Positions 52,363 to 61,644 of a stretch of DNA of 64,000 nt are shown here, one piece after another. The position numbers were made by a program, and so were the translations under genes. This DNA is from an uncultured Acetatifactor sp. (GTDB lineage: Bacteria > Bacillota > Clostridia > Lachnospirales > Lachnospiraceae), in assembly GCA_910578215.1 (NCBI GenBank), contig CAJTPH010000002.1, positions 40,787 through 104,786 on the forward strand, in the 5' to 3' direction. The notes beneath the pieces are model-generated. The model was given only the letters and a program-made list of their open reading frames with translations, was not told the origin of the DNA and searched no databases. Every line of letters begins with the position of its first letter. Within the stretch, counting starts at the first letter, position 1.

Positions 52363-52620
52363 TTATTTTATTTTTCCCGCCATGATCATTTCTGCACTGA
52401 TGCAGGGCTTCTGCTGCTGGGCGCCTATCGTCAGCGCATCCGTCATCAGGTTATCGATTTTTCCCGCATTCCCTTCGCTGTAACCATAGACTGCGCTCAG
52501 TGCACTTCCTTGCAGAATGCTGCGGCTGCCTCCTGCAAGCTCCAGGAACTGTTTCTTCTCCCGGTAAAGGTAATACACCAGCTCCTGGATGGCGCGGAAC
52601 ATCCCCGTCGACGCTGTCAC
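52363..52620 (-). pseudogene. AAA+ transposition ATPase, C-terminal fragment, coupled to the polC stop
   Basis: An 85-codon frame whose GTG start overlaps the polC stop (GTGA). From about residue 28, FLELAGGSRSILQGSALSAV and YGYSEGNAGKIDNLMTDALT then IGAQQQKPCI match the C-terminal lid region of ExeA/TniB-like helper ATPases of insertion sequences, as I recall them. Walker motifs are missing, so it cannot be an active ATPase. It is probably a leftover of a mobile element, possibly still translated after polC. Not tested by search. Confidence 0.5.
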
Positions 52621-55600
52621 AGATCAAACAGGCTCAGCTGGTTTGACTCGGGCAGATTCCCCAGTATGCCTAAACCTGCCATCAGGTCCACCACCGTCTT
52701 GGACACCTTGGTGCGCTCCCTGAAATCATCCCTGGACAGGAAGGGACCGTCCTTCGCCGCCTCCATAATGGCGTCGGCTGCCGCCTCCCCCACACCCTCG
52801 ATACTGCTCAGGGAGGGCATCAGCTTTCCTTCCACGATCCGGAAGGAGCGCGAATGGGCGCTGAATATATCGATGGGCATAAATTCAAACCCTCTTGCAT
52901 ACATTTCCTGCACGATTCTCATGTCGCCGAAGGCAAGCTCCTCCTTGTTGGAGAGCGGCACCGCCCCCGCCTCCTTGGCTGCGACGGCATCCATCCGGCG
53001 TCTGTACTCTGCCATGACCGCCTCCAGGTGCCCCTGCCCCTGGCACATCTGCTCATAGGAAAAAGCCTTTGCACGGATGCTGAAAAAAGCGCCGTAATAC
53101 GCAAGGGGATAGTGTATCTTACAGTACGCGATGCGCCATGCCATCATGACATAGGCCGCCGCGTGGGCCTTGGGAAACATATACTCGATCTTCTGGCAGG
53201 AGTCAATATACCACTGGGGCACGTCATGCGCCAGCATATCCTCCTTCCACTCCTTCCAAAGATCAGGATTGACCTTCTTCTTTGCCACCTGCCCCTTTCT
53301 CACCGCCTCCATAATCTTGAAGGACTTCTCCGGCTCAACCCCTTTATTAATCAGATAAGTCATGATATCGTCACGGGTACACACGCAGGTGGAAATAGTC
53401 GCCGTTCCCTCCCGGATCAGATCCTGTGCGTTTCCCACCCACACGTTGGTGCCGTGGGACAGACCGGAAATCCTGACCAGGTCCGAAAAGCTTCGGGGAG
53501 CCGCCTCAATAACCATGTTCATGGCAAAGTCCGTGCCAAACTCCGGAATGCCCAGACAGCCCAGCCTGGTGCCGCCGATCTGCGACGGCGTAATCCCCAG
53601 AGCCTCCGTATTCTGGAAAAGGCTCATGACGTCCTGCCCGTCCAGAGGAATGGTCAGAGGGTCCACCCCCGTCAGGTCCTGCAGCATACGGATCATGGTG
53701 GGATCATCGTGTCCCAGAATATCCAGCTTCAACAGGTTGTGATCGATGGAGTGATAATCAAAATGAGTGGTAACGGTGTCCGTAGTCATATCGTTGGCAG
53801 GATGCTGCACCGGGGTAAAGGAATTGATGTCCTGTCCGATGGGCAGCACAATAATACCGCCCGGATGCTGACCCGTGCTTCTGCGCACGCCCGTGCAGCC
53901 GACAACGATACGTTCTATCTCACAATTACGCTTATGCTGCCCCTTCTCCTCATAATATCTCTTGACATAGCCAAATGCCGTCTTGTCCGCCAGAGTCGCG
54001 ATGGTTCCCGCCCGGAAGGTCTGCCCCGCGCCAAATATGACCTCCGTGTACTTATGGGCCTTGGACTGATATTCCCCGGAAAAATTCAGATCGATATCCG
54101 GCTCCTTATCCCCCTTAAAGCCAAGAAACGTCTCGAAGGGAATATCGAAGCCCTCCTTGTGCAGAGGCTCCCCGCAGACGGGACACGCCCTGTCCGGCAT
54201 ATCGATTCCCGCCGTCCCTGCATAAGCCCTCACCTGATCGCTGTCAAAATCCACATAGTTGCATTTGCTGCAATAATAATGAGGGCTTAAGGGATTGATC
54301 TCCGTAATACCCGCCATGGTAGCCACAAAGGAGCTTCCGACGGAGCCTCTGGACCCCACCAGATAGCCGTCCTCCACAGACTTCCATACCAGCTTCTGGG
54401 CAATGATATACATTACCGCAAAACCGTTTTTAATGATGGAATTCAGCTCCTTCTCCAGCCTTGCCTCCACGATTTCGGGCAGCTTGGGACCGTAAATCTC
54501 ATGGGCGCGGTCATAGCATATCTTCGTCAGGGTCTTGTCGCTGTCCGCAATGACAGGCGGGCACTTGTCCGGGCGCACGGGCGCGATGGTCTCTATCATG
54601 TCCGCAATCATGTTGGTATTTTTTACCACCACCTCATATGCCTTGTCGCTTCCGAGATAAGAGAATTCCTCCAGCATCTCCTCCGTGGTATGCAGAAACA
54701 GAGGCGCCTGATCGTCCGCGTCGTCAAAGCCCTTGCCCGTCATGATAATGCGCCGGTAAACCTCGTCCTGAGGGTCCAGGAAATGCACATCGCAGGTGGC
54801 CGCCACAGGCTTGTGGAACTGTTCCCCCAGCTTCACGATTCTGCGGTTGATATTCCGGATATCCTCCAGGGAGTTGATATTTCTGATCTTTTCCGAGGCG
54901 ATCATAAACTTATTGTTTCCCGTGGGCTGAATCTCCAGATAATCGTAAAAATTAACGATTCTTGCGATCTGCACATCGCTCTGTCCGTCCAGCAAAGCGC
55001 GGTACAGCTCCCCCGCCTCGCAGGCGCTGCCCACTATGAGACCTTCCCTGTATTTCATCACAAGGCTTTTGGGAATCCTGGGATGCCTGGCGAAATAGGT
55101 CAGGTGAGACGCGGAAACCAGCCTGTACAGATTTATGCGGCCCAAATCATTCTTGGCCAGAATGATGGCATGATACGAAGGCAGCTTTTTCACCACGTCC
55201 GGGCTGTCAGCGCCCAGGGCGTTGACCTGCGCCAGCGTCTCCATGCCCCGCTCCTTCAGCATTCTGATAAATTTCACAAAAATCTGTGCGGTACACTCCG
55301 CGTCGTCCACCGCACGGTGATGGTTTTCCAGAGAGATGTTCAGAGTCTTCGCCACCGCGTCAAGGGTATGCTTTGACTGGTTTGGCAGAAGTACTCTGGC
55401 AATGCCCACCGTGTCCACCACGGTATGCTCCGCAGGCAGTCCCTGCCTTCTTGCCGCCTCGCCGATGAAGCTCATGTCAAAGCCCGCATTGTGCGCCACC
55501 AGCACGCAGTCCTCGCAGAATTCCAGAAACCTCGGAAGCACCTCCTGGATAAGCGGCGCGTCCTGAACCATATCGTCCCGGATACCCGTCAGCTTCTCGA

Positions 55601-57341
55601 TCTCAAAGGGCACAGGCACCTGGGGATTGACAAACGTAGAAAAGCGGTCCGTCACCGCCCCGCCCGTGACCTTCACCGCCCCGATCTCGATGATGCGGTT
55701 ATTTACCGGAGAAAAGCCCGTGGTCTCAATATCAAATACCACATAATCCTCATCCAGGCTCTGCCCGCCGTCCCGGGTTACGATCTCCTTCAGATCGTCC
55801 ACCAGATATGCCTCCACACCGTAAAGCACCTTGAAAAAGTCCTGCTTATCCGGCTTTTCCTCCCCCTCCTTCTTTCTCCTTGCCTGCTCCTGGAACCACA
55901 GGTCATCCCACAGATGATTGGCATCGGTAAAGCTCTGCACGACGCCGTGGTCCGTGATGGCAATGGCGCGGTGTCCCCATTTATAGGCGCGCTTTACAAT
56001 ATCCTTCGCCTCCGAAACGCCGTCCATATCGCTCATCTTGGTGTGACAGTGCAGCTCCACACGCTTGTGAGGCGCAAAGTCCATACGCGGCTCCGTAAAA
56101 TCCGAAATGCTCTTGATTCCCACCAGGGAGCTTACGGTCAGCTCATGATCGAATTTATCCATGTTGACAACGCCCTTAAGCTTTACAAAGCTTCCGGCCT
56201 TAAGCCTGCCCTTAAGCTCGTCCACAAATTCGTTTCTTGCAAACAGCTTGATGGTGATAGTGTCGGAAAAATCCGTCACGTCAACGGAAATCAGGCTTTT
56301 CTCTCCGTTTCTTAGCTCTCTGGAGTCAAACTTTAAAACCCTGCCCCTGATTGTCACCTCCCCGATCTCTCCGACTATATCCTCAATGGGCATGGTCTCG
56401 TCCTCAAAGTCCCTGCCGTAGATGACGTCGGGATTCTCCGACTGCTTCAGGGTACGGGTATAATCGCCCTTTCGGAACTCATTTCTGCGGAATTCACCCT
56501 TGTGAAACTCGCTTCTCCTGAATTCACCCTTACCCTGAAACGCCCCGGTGCTGCCGGAAGCGGCCGTTTTGCCAGCGCCGCCCGCCCGGTAGCCCGCCGC
56601 TTTTTCCTTCCCTGCCTGCGCATTGGCAGCGTTTTGAGACACGGCTCCCTCCTGGGCCTTCCCGGACGCCTGAAGGGCTCCGTCACCGGTTCCGCTGCCC
56701 TTGCCATCAACTGCCTTGTAGCCTTCCCCGTGAGAATCCTCCTGCTCCGGTCTGCCGTCCTTCCTTGCACGCCTGTAAATCTCGTTTACACGCATCTGAA
56801 TCTTCAACTCGTCGTCCGCCGCATATTTTCCCGTCTCAGCCTCCCTGTAAGCAACCGAAATGCCGCACCTCAGCCCACACCGCTCCACCATGATCTTCTC
56901 CAGTATTCTTGTGAGCTCAGGCTCCTTGCCCCTGTTCAGCACAGTATCATCCACCGTGAGCAGGAGCCGTTCCGGCTCCGGATAAGAGAGCTCCGCCGTG
57001 CGGAAGGCATTATATTCGATATGACTGTATCTTTTCAGCTCCTCCAGAATGCTCTCCCTGTATATGCCCATAAGATTCTCCGGCGTATACTGCGAGGACA
57101 GCTCATACCTCTCAAAAATATGCACGACAATGGCGGCATCCGCAAACAGCTGATTCTTGATCTCTGCTTCCGCCGCCCATATGTCCTCCTTTAAAATCAG
57201 CCTGGTGCTGTACAGGTATATATTCAGCCTGTCCCTCTGCTTCGAGGCGGAGACCCTCTCCACTCCCGCCTGCTCCAGCTTATCGTGCAGGGCTCCCTTG
57301 ATATCCAGAGTGGGAAACACCTCAAAAAACGGTTTTGTCAT
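52617..57341 (-). CDS. polC: DNA polymerase III alpha subunit, Gram-positive PolC type
   Basis: Replicative polymerase with built-in 3'-5' exonuclease. The 1574 residues run: an N-terminal domain; a low-complexity linker rich in Gly, Ala and Lys (about 215-300); an OB domain (DIVGEIGEVTIRGRVLKFDS); a PHP domain (RVELHCHTKMSDMDGVSEAK) split by the exonuclease (YVVFDIETTGFSPVNNRIIE); then the polymerase with KEPDIDLNFSGEYQSKAHKY holding catalytic Asp residues, and helix-hairpin-helix near VEGVGEAAADAI. The linker is longer than usual. ATG 57341 is followed by MTKPFFEVFPT. Confidence 0.98.
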   Translation of the reverse strand: MTKPFFEVFPTLDIKGALHDKLEQAGVERVSASKQRDRLNIYLYSTRLILKEDIWAAEAEIKNQLFADAAIVVHIFERYELSSQYTPENLMGIYRESILEELKRYSHIEYNAFRTAELSYPEPERLLLTVDDTVLNRGKEPELTRILEKIMVERCGLRCGISVAYREAETGKYAADDELKIQMRVNEIYRRARKDGRPEQEDSHGEGYKAVDGKGSGTGDGALQASGKAQEGAVSQNAANAQAGKEKAAGYRAGGAGKTAASGSTGAFQGKGEFRRSEFHKGEFRRNEFRKGDYTRTLKQSENPDVIYGRDFEDETMPIEDIVGEIGEVTIRGRVLKFDSRELRNGEKSLISVDVTDFSDTITIKLFARNEFVDELKGRLKAGSFVKLKGVVNMDKFDHELTVSSLVGIKSISDFTEPRMDFAPHKRVELHCHTKMSDMDGVSEAKDIVKRAYKWGHRAIAITDHGVVQSFTDANHLWDDLWFQEQARRKKEGEEKPDKQDFFKVLYGVEAYLVDDLKEIVTRDGGQSLDEDYVVFDIETTGFSPVNNRIIEIGAVKVTGGAVTDRFSTFVNPQVPVPFEIEKLTGIRDDMVQDAPLIQEVLPRFLEFCEDCVLVAHNAGFDMSFIGEAARRQGLPAEHTVVDTVGIARVLLPNQSKHTLDAVAKTLNISLENHHRAVDDAECTAQIFVKFIRMLKERGMETLAQVNALGADSPDVVKKLPSYHAIILAKNDLGRINLYRLVSASHLTYFARHPRIPKSLVMKYREGLIVGSACEAGELYRALLDGQSDVQIARIVNFYDYLEIQPTGNNKFMIASEKIRNINSLEDIRNINRRIVKLGEQFHKPVAATCDVHFLDPQDEVYRRIIMTGKGFDDADDQAPLFLHTTEEMLEEFSYLGSDKAYEVVVKNTNMIADMIETIAPVRPDKCPPVIADSDKTLTKICYDRAHEIYGPKLPEIVEARLEKELNSIIKNGFAVMYIIAQKLVWKSVEDGYLVGSRGSVGSSFVATMAGITEINPLSPHYYCSKCNYVDFDSDQVRAYAGTAGIDMPDRACPVCGEPLHKEGFDIPFETFLGFKGDKEPDIDLNFSGEYQSKAHKYTEVIFGAGQTFRAGTIATLADKTAFGYVKRYYEEKGQHKRNCEIERIVVGCTGVRRSTGQHPGGIIVLPIGQDINSFTPVQHPANDMTTDTVTTHFDYHSIDHNLLKLDILGHDDPTMIRMLQDLTGVDPLTIPLDGQDVMSLFQNTEALGITPSQIGGTRLGCLGIPEFGTDFAMNMVIEAAPRSFSDLVRISGLSHGTNVWVGNAQDLIREGTATISTCVCTRDDIMTYLINKGVEPEKSFKIMEAVRKGQVAKKKVNPDLWKEWKEDMLAHDVPQWYIDSCQKIEYMFPKAHAAAYVMMAWRIAYCKIHYPLAYYGAFFSIRAKAFSYEQMCQGQGHLEAVMAEYRRRMDAVAAKEAGAVPLSNKEELAFGDMRIVQEMYARGFEFMPIDIFSAHSRSFRIVEGKLMPSLSSIEGVGEAAADAIMEAAKDGPFLSRDDFRERTKVSKTVVDLMAGLGILGNLPESNQLSLFDL

Positions 57342-57370
57342 TTTCTACCCCTTTTTCCTGCGTCGGCGCC

Positions 57371-57477
57371 CACGCCGGCCTTTACTGCTTATTCATCCTT
57401 TGGCACGCACCCCGCTCCTTACCGCTTATGCATCCTTGGGCATGCACCCTGGCCTTTACTGCTTATGCGTCCTTCTG
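57371..57477. repeat. Three imperfect ~37-bp direct repeats between ispG and polC
   Basis: Units at 57371-57403, 57404-57440 and 57441-57477 share CACGC...TTACTGCTTATGCATCCTT. The unit at 57441 covers the last codons and stop of ispG (KDA-stop), so the array looks like a duplicated ispG 3' end. It fills most of the 121-bp gap before polC. Confidence 0.75.
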
Positions 57478-58524
57478 CCATCCGTCCAGTTCTTCCCTCA
57501 AGGCGTCCAGAAGCTGTTCCTCCGGCACCTTGCGGATGATTTCACCCCTTCTGAACAAAAGCCCCTCGCCTATGCCGCCTGCAATGCCAAGGTCCGCCTC
57601 CTTTGCCTCCCCGGGACCGTTCACCGCGCAGCCCATGACCGCCACCTTAATGTCTAAGGGATATTCCTCCGCCAGCTTCTCCACCCTGCCGGCCAGCCCT
57701 ATCAAATCGATCTGAGTCCTGCCGCAGGTAGGGCAGGAAACCACCTCAATGCCGCCCTTTCTCAGCCCCAGCGTCCGCAGAATCAGCCTGGCGGATTTTA
57801 CCTCCTCCACAGGATTTCCGGTGAGAGAAACACGTATGGTATCCCCGATGCCCTGATTCAGAATAATGCCCAGACCCACCGCAGACTTGATGTTGCCGCT
57901 CTGTACCGTCCCCGACTCGGTAATGCCCACATGAATAGGGTGATCTGTCCTGCCCGCCAGCAGCTCGTGAGCCTTTACGCACATCATTACATCCGAGGAT
58001 TTGATACTGATAACCAGATTGTCATATCCCAGCTCCTCCACCATGCGGACCTTGTCCAGAGCGCTCTCCACAATACCCTCCGCCGTAACGCCGCCGTGCT
58101 TTTCAACAAGGTGCCTTTCCAGCGAACCGCTGTTGACGCCTATACGAATGGGAATCTCCCTCTCTCTGGCCGCGTCCACCACCGCCTTCACCCTGTCCGC
58201 ACCGCCGATATTCCCCGGATTGATACGGATTTTGTCGGCTCCGTTCTCAATTGCCGCAATCGCCAGCTTATAGTCAAAATGAATATCTGCCACCAGCGGA
58301 ATATGAATCCGCCTCTTTATCTGCCCAAACGCCTGCGCCGCTTCCATGGTAGGAACGGTGCAGCGGATGATCTCGCAGCCTGCGCGCTCCAGCTCCAGAA
58401 TCTGCGCCACCGTCGCCTCCACATCCTCCGTCCTGGTATTTGTCATGGACTGTATCAAAACGGGATTTCCCCCACCGATTACCCTGTCTTTGATTCTTAC
58501 TTCTCTTGTGCTGTCCCTGTGCAT
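57463..58524 (-). CDS. ispG: 4-hydroxy-3-methylbut-2-en-1-yl diphosphate synthase IspG (GcpE)
   Basis: Iron-sulfur enzyme of the MEP isoprenoid pathway that turns MEcPP into HMBPP. From ATG 58524 it is 353 residues: MHRDSTREVRIKDRVIGGGN, PVLIQSMTNTRTEDVEATV, then VADIHFDYKLAIAAIENGAD and the cluster-binding Cys residues in EVVSCPTCGRTQID and VAVMGCAVNGPGEAKEAD. AGGCGG precedes this ATG; the longer start at 58557 is rejected. It lies between dprA and polC in one direction. Confidence 0.97.
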   Translation of the reverse strand: MHRDSTREVRIKDRVIGGGNPVLIQSMTNTRTEDVEATVAQILELERAGCEIIRCTVPTMEAAQAFGQIKRRIHIPLVADIHFDYKLAIAAIENGADKIRINPGNIGGADRVKAVVDAAREREIPIRIGVNSGSLERHLVEKHGGVTAEGIVESALDKVRMVEELGYDNLVISIKSSDVMMCVKAHELLAGRTDHPIHVGITESGTVQSGNIKSAVGLGIILNQGIGDTIRVSLTGNPVEEVKSARLILRTLGLRKGGIEVVSCPTCGRTQIDLIGLAGRVEKLAEEYPLDIKVAVMGCAVNGPGEAKEADLGIAGGIGEGLLFRRGEIIRKVPEEQLLDALREELDGWQKDA

Positions 58525-58629
58525 AATAATTCCGCCTTTCCGCTGCAAATCCAGCATATTAAATATAAGATAAAATCACGCGATGCGCAAGGATGAAAAT
58601 CACCAAAATTGCCGGGCTGCCACGTACCG

Positions 58630-59559
58630 TCAGCCCCCCGCCCGGCAAAACCGTCCCGGGCTGACCTGCAATGCCCGCCCGTCCATGCAAAGCCGCATCA
58701 GGCAGGTGACAATTTTCATATCCTGATACTCCCCCGGCAGCCCCGCCCTGATCTGTTCCGGGGTCTGGGGCGTAAAGTCAAGCACCCCAAGGACTGCGGC
58801 AAGCTCCCCCCTCTCCGCCTCTGCTTTATCTCTCCGCTGTTCCCTCACGGGCGCTTTCCCTGCCTCCCTCCTCCCCGACAGGTTCCGTGCCGCCACCCTC
58901 CCGATCTCTCCCTCCAAAAGCTCCCTCAAAAACTCCTCCGGAGAAAGCAGGATTCCGGCGCCCTGCTTTATCAGACGGTTACAGCCGTCGCTTAACCTGT
59001 CCGTCACGCGACCCGGCACCACATAGACCTCCCTGCCCTGTTCCAGCGCCATGTCCACCGTAATCAGAGTACCGCTCTTTACCCTGGCCTCAATGACCAC
59101 AACCACATCCGCAAGGCCGCTGACAATGCGGTTTCTGGGCGGAAAATGGCAGGCGAGTGCCGGGGAGCCCGGCGGATATTCCGAAAGTATGCCGCCGCTT
59201 AATTTCAGCCTTTCGTAAAGCTGCCTGTTTTCCTTCGGATAACAGACGTCCACTCCGCACCCTAAAACGCCGAAGGAGCTGCCTCCGGCATTCAGCGCCG
59301 CCTCCTGGCTGATGCCGTCGATTCCCCGGGCCATGCCGCTGATCACCGCAATGCCGCTGCCTCCAAGCACCGTTCCAAGCTCCCTTGCCACATATTTCCC
59401 GTACTCCGAACAGTCCCTTGCCCCTATAATGGCCACGGACAGTCTGTTCTCCTCCGGCAGCCTTCCCAGCACATACAGATTCCTGGGCCTGCCGGAAATA
59501 TTTTTCAACCGCTGGGGATATTCCGCATCCCCGGCTTTATAATGCTTCATCTGATCCAA
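58630..59559 (-). CDS. dprA: DNA-processing protein DprA (Smf)
   Basis: Protects incoming single-stranded DNA and loads RecA in natural transformation. The 309 residues have the Rossmann core: VAIIGARDCSEYGKYVAREL, AVISGMARGIDGISQEAALN, GVDVCYPKENRQLYERL and FPPRNRIVSGLADVVVVIEA, followed by TVDMALEQGREVYVVPGR. The C-terminal winged-helix-like part (from 230) is less conserved but present. It lies between comM and ispG; the pairing with comM suggests a competence or DNA-uptake role. Confidence 0.96.
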   Translation of the reverse strand: MDQMKHYKAGDAEYPQRLKNISGRPRNLYVLGRLPEENRLSVAIIGARDCSEYGKYVARELGTVLGGSGIAVISGMARGIDGISQEAALNAGGSSFGVLGCGVDVCYPKENRQLYERLKLSGGILSEYPPGSPALACHFPPRNRIVSGLADVVVVIEARVKSGTLITVDMALEQGREVYVVPGRVTDRLSDGCNRLIKQGAGILLSPEEFLRELLEGEIGRVAARNLSGRREAGKAPVREQRRDKAEAERGELAAVLGVLDFTPQTPEQIRAGLPGEYQDMKIVTCLMRLCMDGRALQVSPGRFCRAGG

Positions 59560-59608
59560 CCCTTTTCCTCCTCAGCTGTAATTTCCACCCTGCGCCTTGG
59601 CGAAGCCC

Positions 59609-61156
59609 TTACTCCCAATACTCCGTGGAAGGTCTGTAGCTTGCCGCCTCCAGCAAATGCTCCGTGTCGATTCTGTCCTTCCCATCCAGGTCCGCTATGG
59701 TGCGCGCCACCTTCAAAATCCTGTGGTAAGCCCTGGCGCTGAGCCTCAGGGAATGATAAAGCTGCTCCATGCAGCCCTGCTCCTCCCTGCCAAGCCCACA
59801 GTACCTGTCAATACAGGATGCCTCAATATCCCCGTTAAATCTATACCCGCTGCCCTCAAACCGGAGCTTCTGCCGCTCTCTCGCCCTCATGACCCGCCCT
59901 CTGATATCCGCGCTGCCCTCCGCGCCCGCCCCCGTCTTCAGACTGGCAATACCCACCGGCTGCAGCTCCACGCACAGATCCACCCTGTCCAGAATCGGCC
60001 CCGAAATCTTCCCCATATAACGCCTGATCTGCGATTCCGTGCAGCGGCAGCGGTTTCTGTCGGGATAATAGCCGCAGGGACAGGGATTCATGGCGCAGAC
60101 CAGCATGAAATCGCTGGGATAAGTCACGTTTCCGCTTACCCTGGAGATATTTACCCTGTGTTCCTCAATGGGCTGGCGCAGCGCATCCAGCACCGTGCGC
60201 TGAAATTCCGGAAGCTCGTCCAGAAAAAGCACGCCTCTGTGCGCCAGAGAAATAATACCCGGCCTGGGATAAGCGCTGCCGCCCAAAAGCGCCGCCTGAG
60301 AGACGGTGTGGTGAGGGCTTTTAAAGGGACGCTGCGTCACCAGCGCATCCCCCTCCTTCATCAGCCCTGCCACGCTGACCACAGCTGTAACCTCCAGACT
60401 TTCCTCCAGGGTCAGGTCCGGAAGAATTCCGGGAATACGCCCGGCAATCATGGACTTGCCCGCTCCGGGAGGCCCCGTCATCAGCAGATTGTGAAAGCCC
60501 GCAGCAGCGATTTCCGCCGCCCGCCTGGCCTCTGTCTGTCCGTTTACATCCCGGAAATCGGGGCTGTCCACGCCGTCCTTCCTTTGAAAAAGCTCTCCTA
60601 CATCCACCTTTTCTGCCGGCAGCAGGGCGTCTGCCGCCTCCCCGCCGCCCGCCTTCAAAAAAGCAATGACCTCACAGATATTATCCGCCCCACGCACCGC
60701 GGCATCCGGTATCACCGCTCCTTCCTTGGCGTTTGCCCCGGGCACAATGCACTGCCTGACGCCGCCCGCTCCCGCCGCCCGGACAATGGGCAGCACTCCC
60801 CTGGCCTTCTTAAGCTCCCCGTCCAACCCCAGCTCTCCCAGAAACAGCATTCCCGCGGCAGCTCCGGACGGCAGTACCCCCATTGCCTCCAATACGCCTA
60901 CGGCTATGGGAAGATCGAAAGCCGTGCCCTCCTTCCTCACGTCCGCCGGCGATAAATTCACGGTGATATGACAGGGCGGCAGCTCTATCCCCACGTTTTT
61001 CAACGCCACCATCACGCGCTCCCTGGACTCCCTCACCTCGCTTCCCAGAGAGCCCACCATACTGAACCCGGGCAGCCCCCGGGCGATGTCCACCTCCACG
61101 GACACCAAATACGCGGACACCCCGCACAGAGCGCCCGAATAAATTGCACTATACAT
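59609..61156 (-). CDS. comM: ComM/YifB family Mg-chelatase-like ATPase
   Basis: AAA+ helicase-like ATPase; ComM aids branch migration during natural transformation in Vibrio. The 515-residue protein has an N-terminal Lon-like domain (SVEVDIARGLPGFSMVG start and EGTAFDLPIAVGVLEAMG), Walker A GPPGAGKSMIAGRIP, Walker B GVLFLDELPEFQR, a Cys-rich AMNPCPCGYYPDRNRCRCTE zinc-binding segment, and the C-terminal RAYHRILKVARTIADLDGKD. AGGAGGTG lies 5 nt before ATG 61156. Apparently the first gene of comM-dprA-ispG-polC. Confidence 0.96.
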   Translation of the reverse strand: MYSAIYSGALCGVSAYLVSVEVDIARGLPGFSMVGSLGSEVRESRERVMVALKNVGIELPPCHITVNLSPADVRKEGTAFDLPIAVGVLEAMGVLPSGAAAGMLFLGELGLDGELKKARGVLPIVRAAGAGGVRQCIVPGANAKEGAVIPDAAVRGADNICEVIAFLKAGGGEAADALLPAEKVDVGELFQRKDGVDSPDFRDVNGQTEARRAAEIAAAGFHNLLMTGPPGAGKSMIAGRIPGILPDLTLEESLEVTAVVSVAGLMKEGDALVTQRPFKSPHHTVSQAALLGGSAYPRPGIISLAHRGVLFLDELPEFQRTVLDALRQPIEEHRVNISRVSGNVTYPSDFMLVCAMNPCPCGYYPDRNRCRCTESQIRRYMGKISGPILDRVDLCVELQPVGIASLKTGAGAEGSADIRGRVMRARERQKLRFEGSGYRFNGDIEASCIDRYCGLGREEQGCMEQLYHSLRLSARAYHRILKVARTIADLDGKDRIDTEHLLEAASYRPSTEYWE

Positions 61157-61389
61157 AAAAACACCTCCTGAAATTATTTGAATTATTATAGAAGCTTAAA
61201 ATAGCGGGAATCTAAAAGATTATAAAAACCGGAATTTACTCTTTTTTTGAATTGTAGAACCATTGGAAAATGAGAATATTGCAAAGACAGATAATACCTT
61301 TTTCATTCATATGAGTCAGAAAATATAGAAGCTAAAAACTGTGAAAATACAAAATACCTGTTAAGCTGCTTGTTGCAGGTCCCGGGCTT
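61157..61389. other. Non-coding upstream region of comM
   Basis: AT-rich, with no gene seen. TATAAT at 61190-61185 on the minus strand may be the comM -10, but no good -35 stands at the right distance. The small ORF described next starts upstream of this. Confidence 0.4.
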
Positions 61390-61512
61390 TTATTCCACGG
61401 ACCAATAATGAAGGGAAATGTTCTGGCACTCGTCCTCGTCATGCCCAGCGGTAAAATTCTCCTTACGGAGGGCAAACCCGGGCAGCTGTTCCGCAGGCGA
61501 GGCTATTGTCAT
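61390..61512 (-). CDS. Orphan 40-codon ORF, hypothetical
   Basis: ATG 61512 to TAA 61390 encodes MTIASPAEQLPGFALRKENF followed by TAGHDEDECQNISLHYWSVE. Composition is protein-like, with acidic, Cys and aromatic residues near the end, and the stretch stands out in an otherwise AT-rich gap. There is no ribosome binding site, so it may be a remnant or an internally started peptide. I do not recognise a family. Direction matches comM and the HD-GYP gene. Confidence 0.35.
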   Translation of the reverse strand: MTIASPAEQLPGFALRKENFTAGHDEDECQNISLHYWSVE

Positions 61513-61557
61513 TTTAATTTAATTAGTATTTAAAGTTCCGGTGCCATGGCGTCCAGG

Positions 61558-61625
61558 TTTTTATCCGCAGCTGCGGTCTCCGGCCAAGCAGAAAAGTAAA
61601 TGCCGGAGGCAGTAACGGATAAAAA
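61558..61625. repeat. Long inverted repeat downstream of the HD-GYP gene
   Basis: TTTTTATCCG (61558-61567) pairs perfectly with CGGATAAAAA (61616-61625), with inner CTCCGG/CCGGAG (61578-61583 with 61603-61608) and a GCAGCTGC palindrome (61567-61574). The T-run lies on the wrong side for a terminator on either strand. It may be a structured RNA or 3' stability element. Confidence 0.6.
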
Positions 61626-61644
61626 CATACACCCTTTCATAATT

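Noticed and set aside
61409..61534. Plus-strand 41-codon frame starting MKGNVLALVLVMPSGK
   Set aside because: It is the antisense of the 40-codon minus-strand frame, faces the opposite way to both neighbours and has no ribosome binding site.
61381..61625. Possible c-di-GMP (GEMM-type) riboswitch near the HD-GYP gene
   Set aside because: Short stretches such as GGGCAAACC and CTCCGGCC recall the motif, but the order and connecting helices do not fit, and the region is downstream rather than upstream of the gene.
61558..61625. Intrinsic terminator of the HD-GYP gene
   Set aside because: The stem is strong but A5 rather than T5 follows it on both strands, so it lacks the U-tract.
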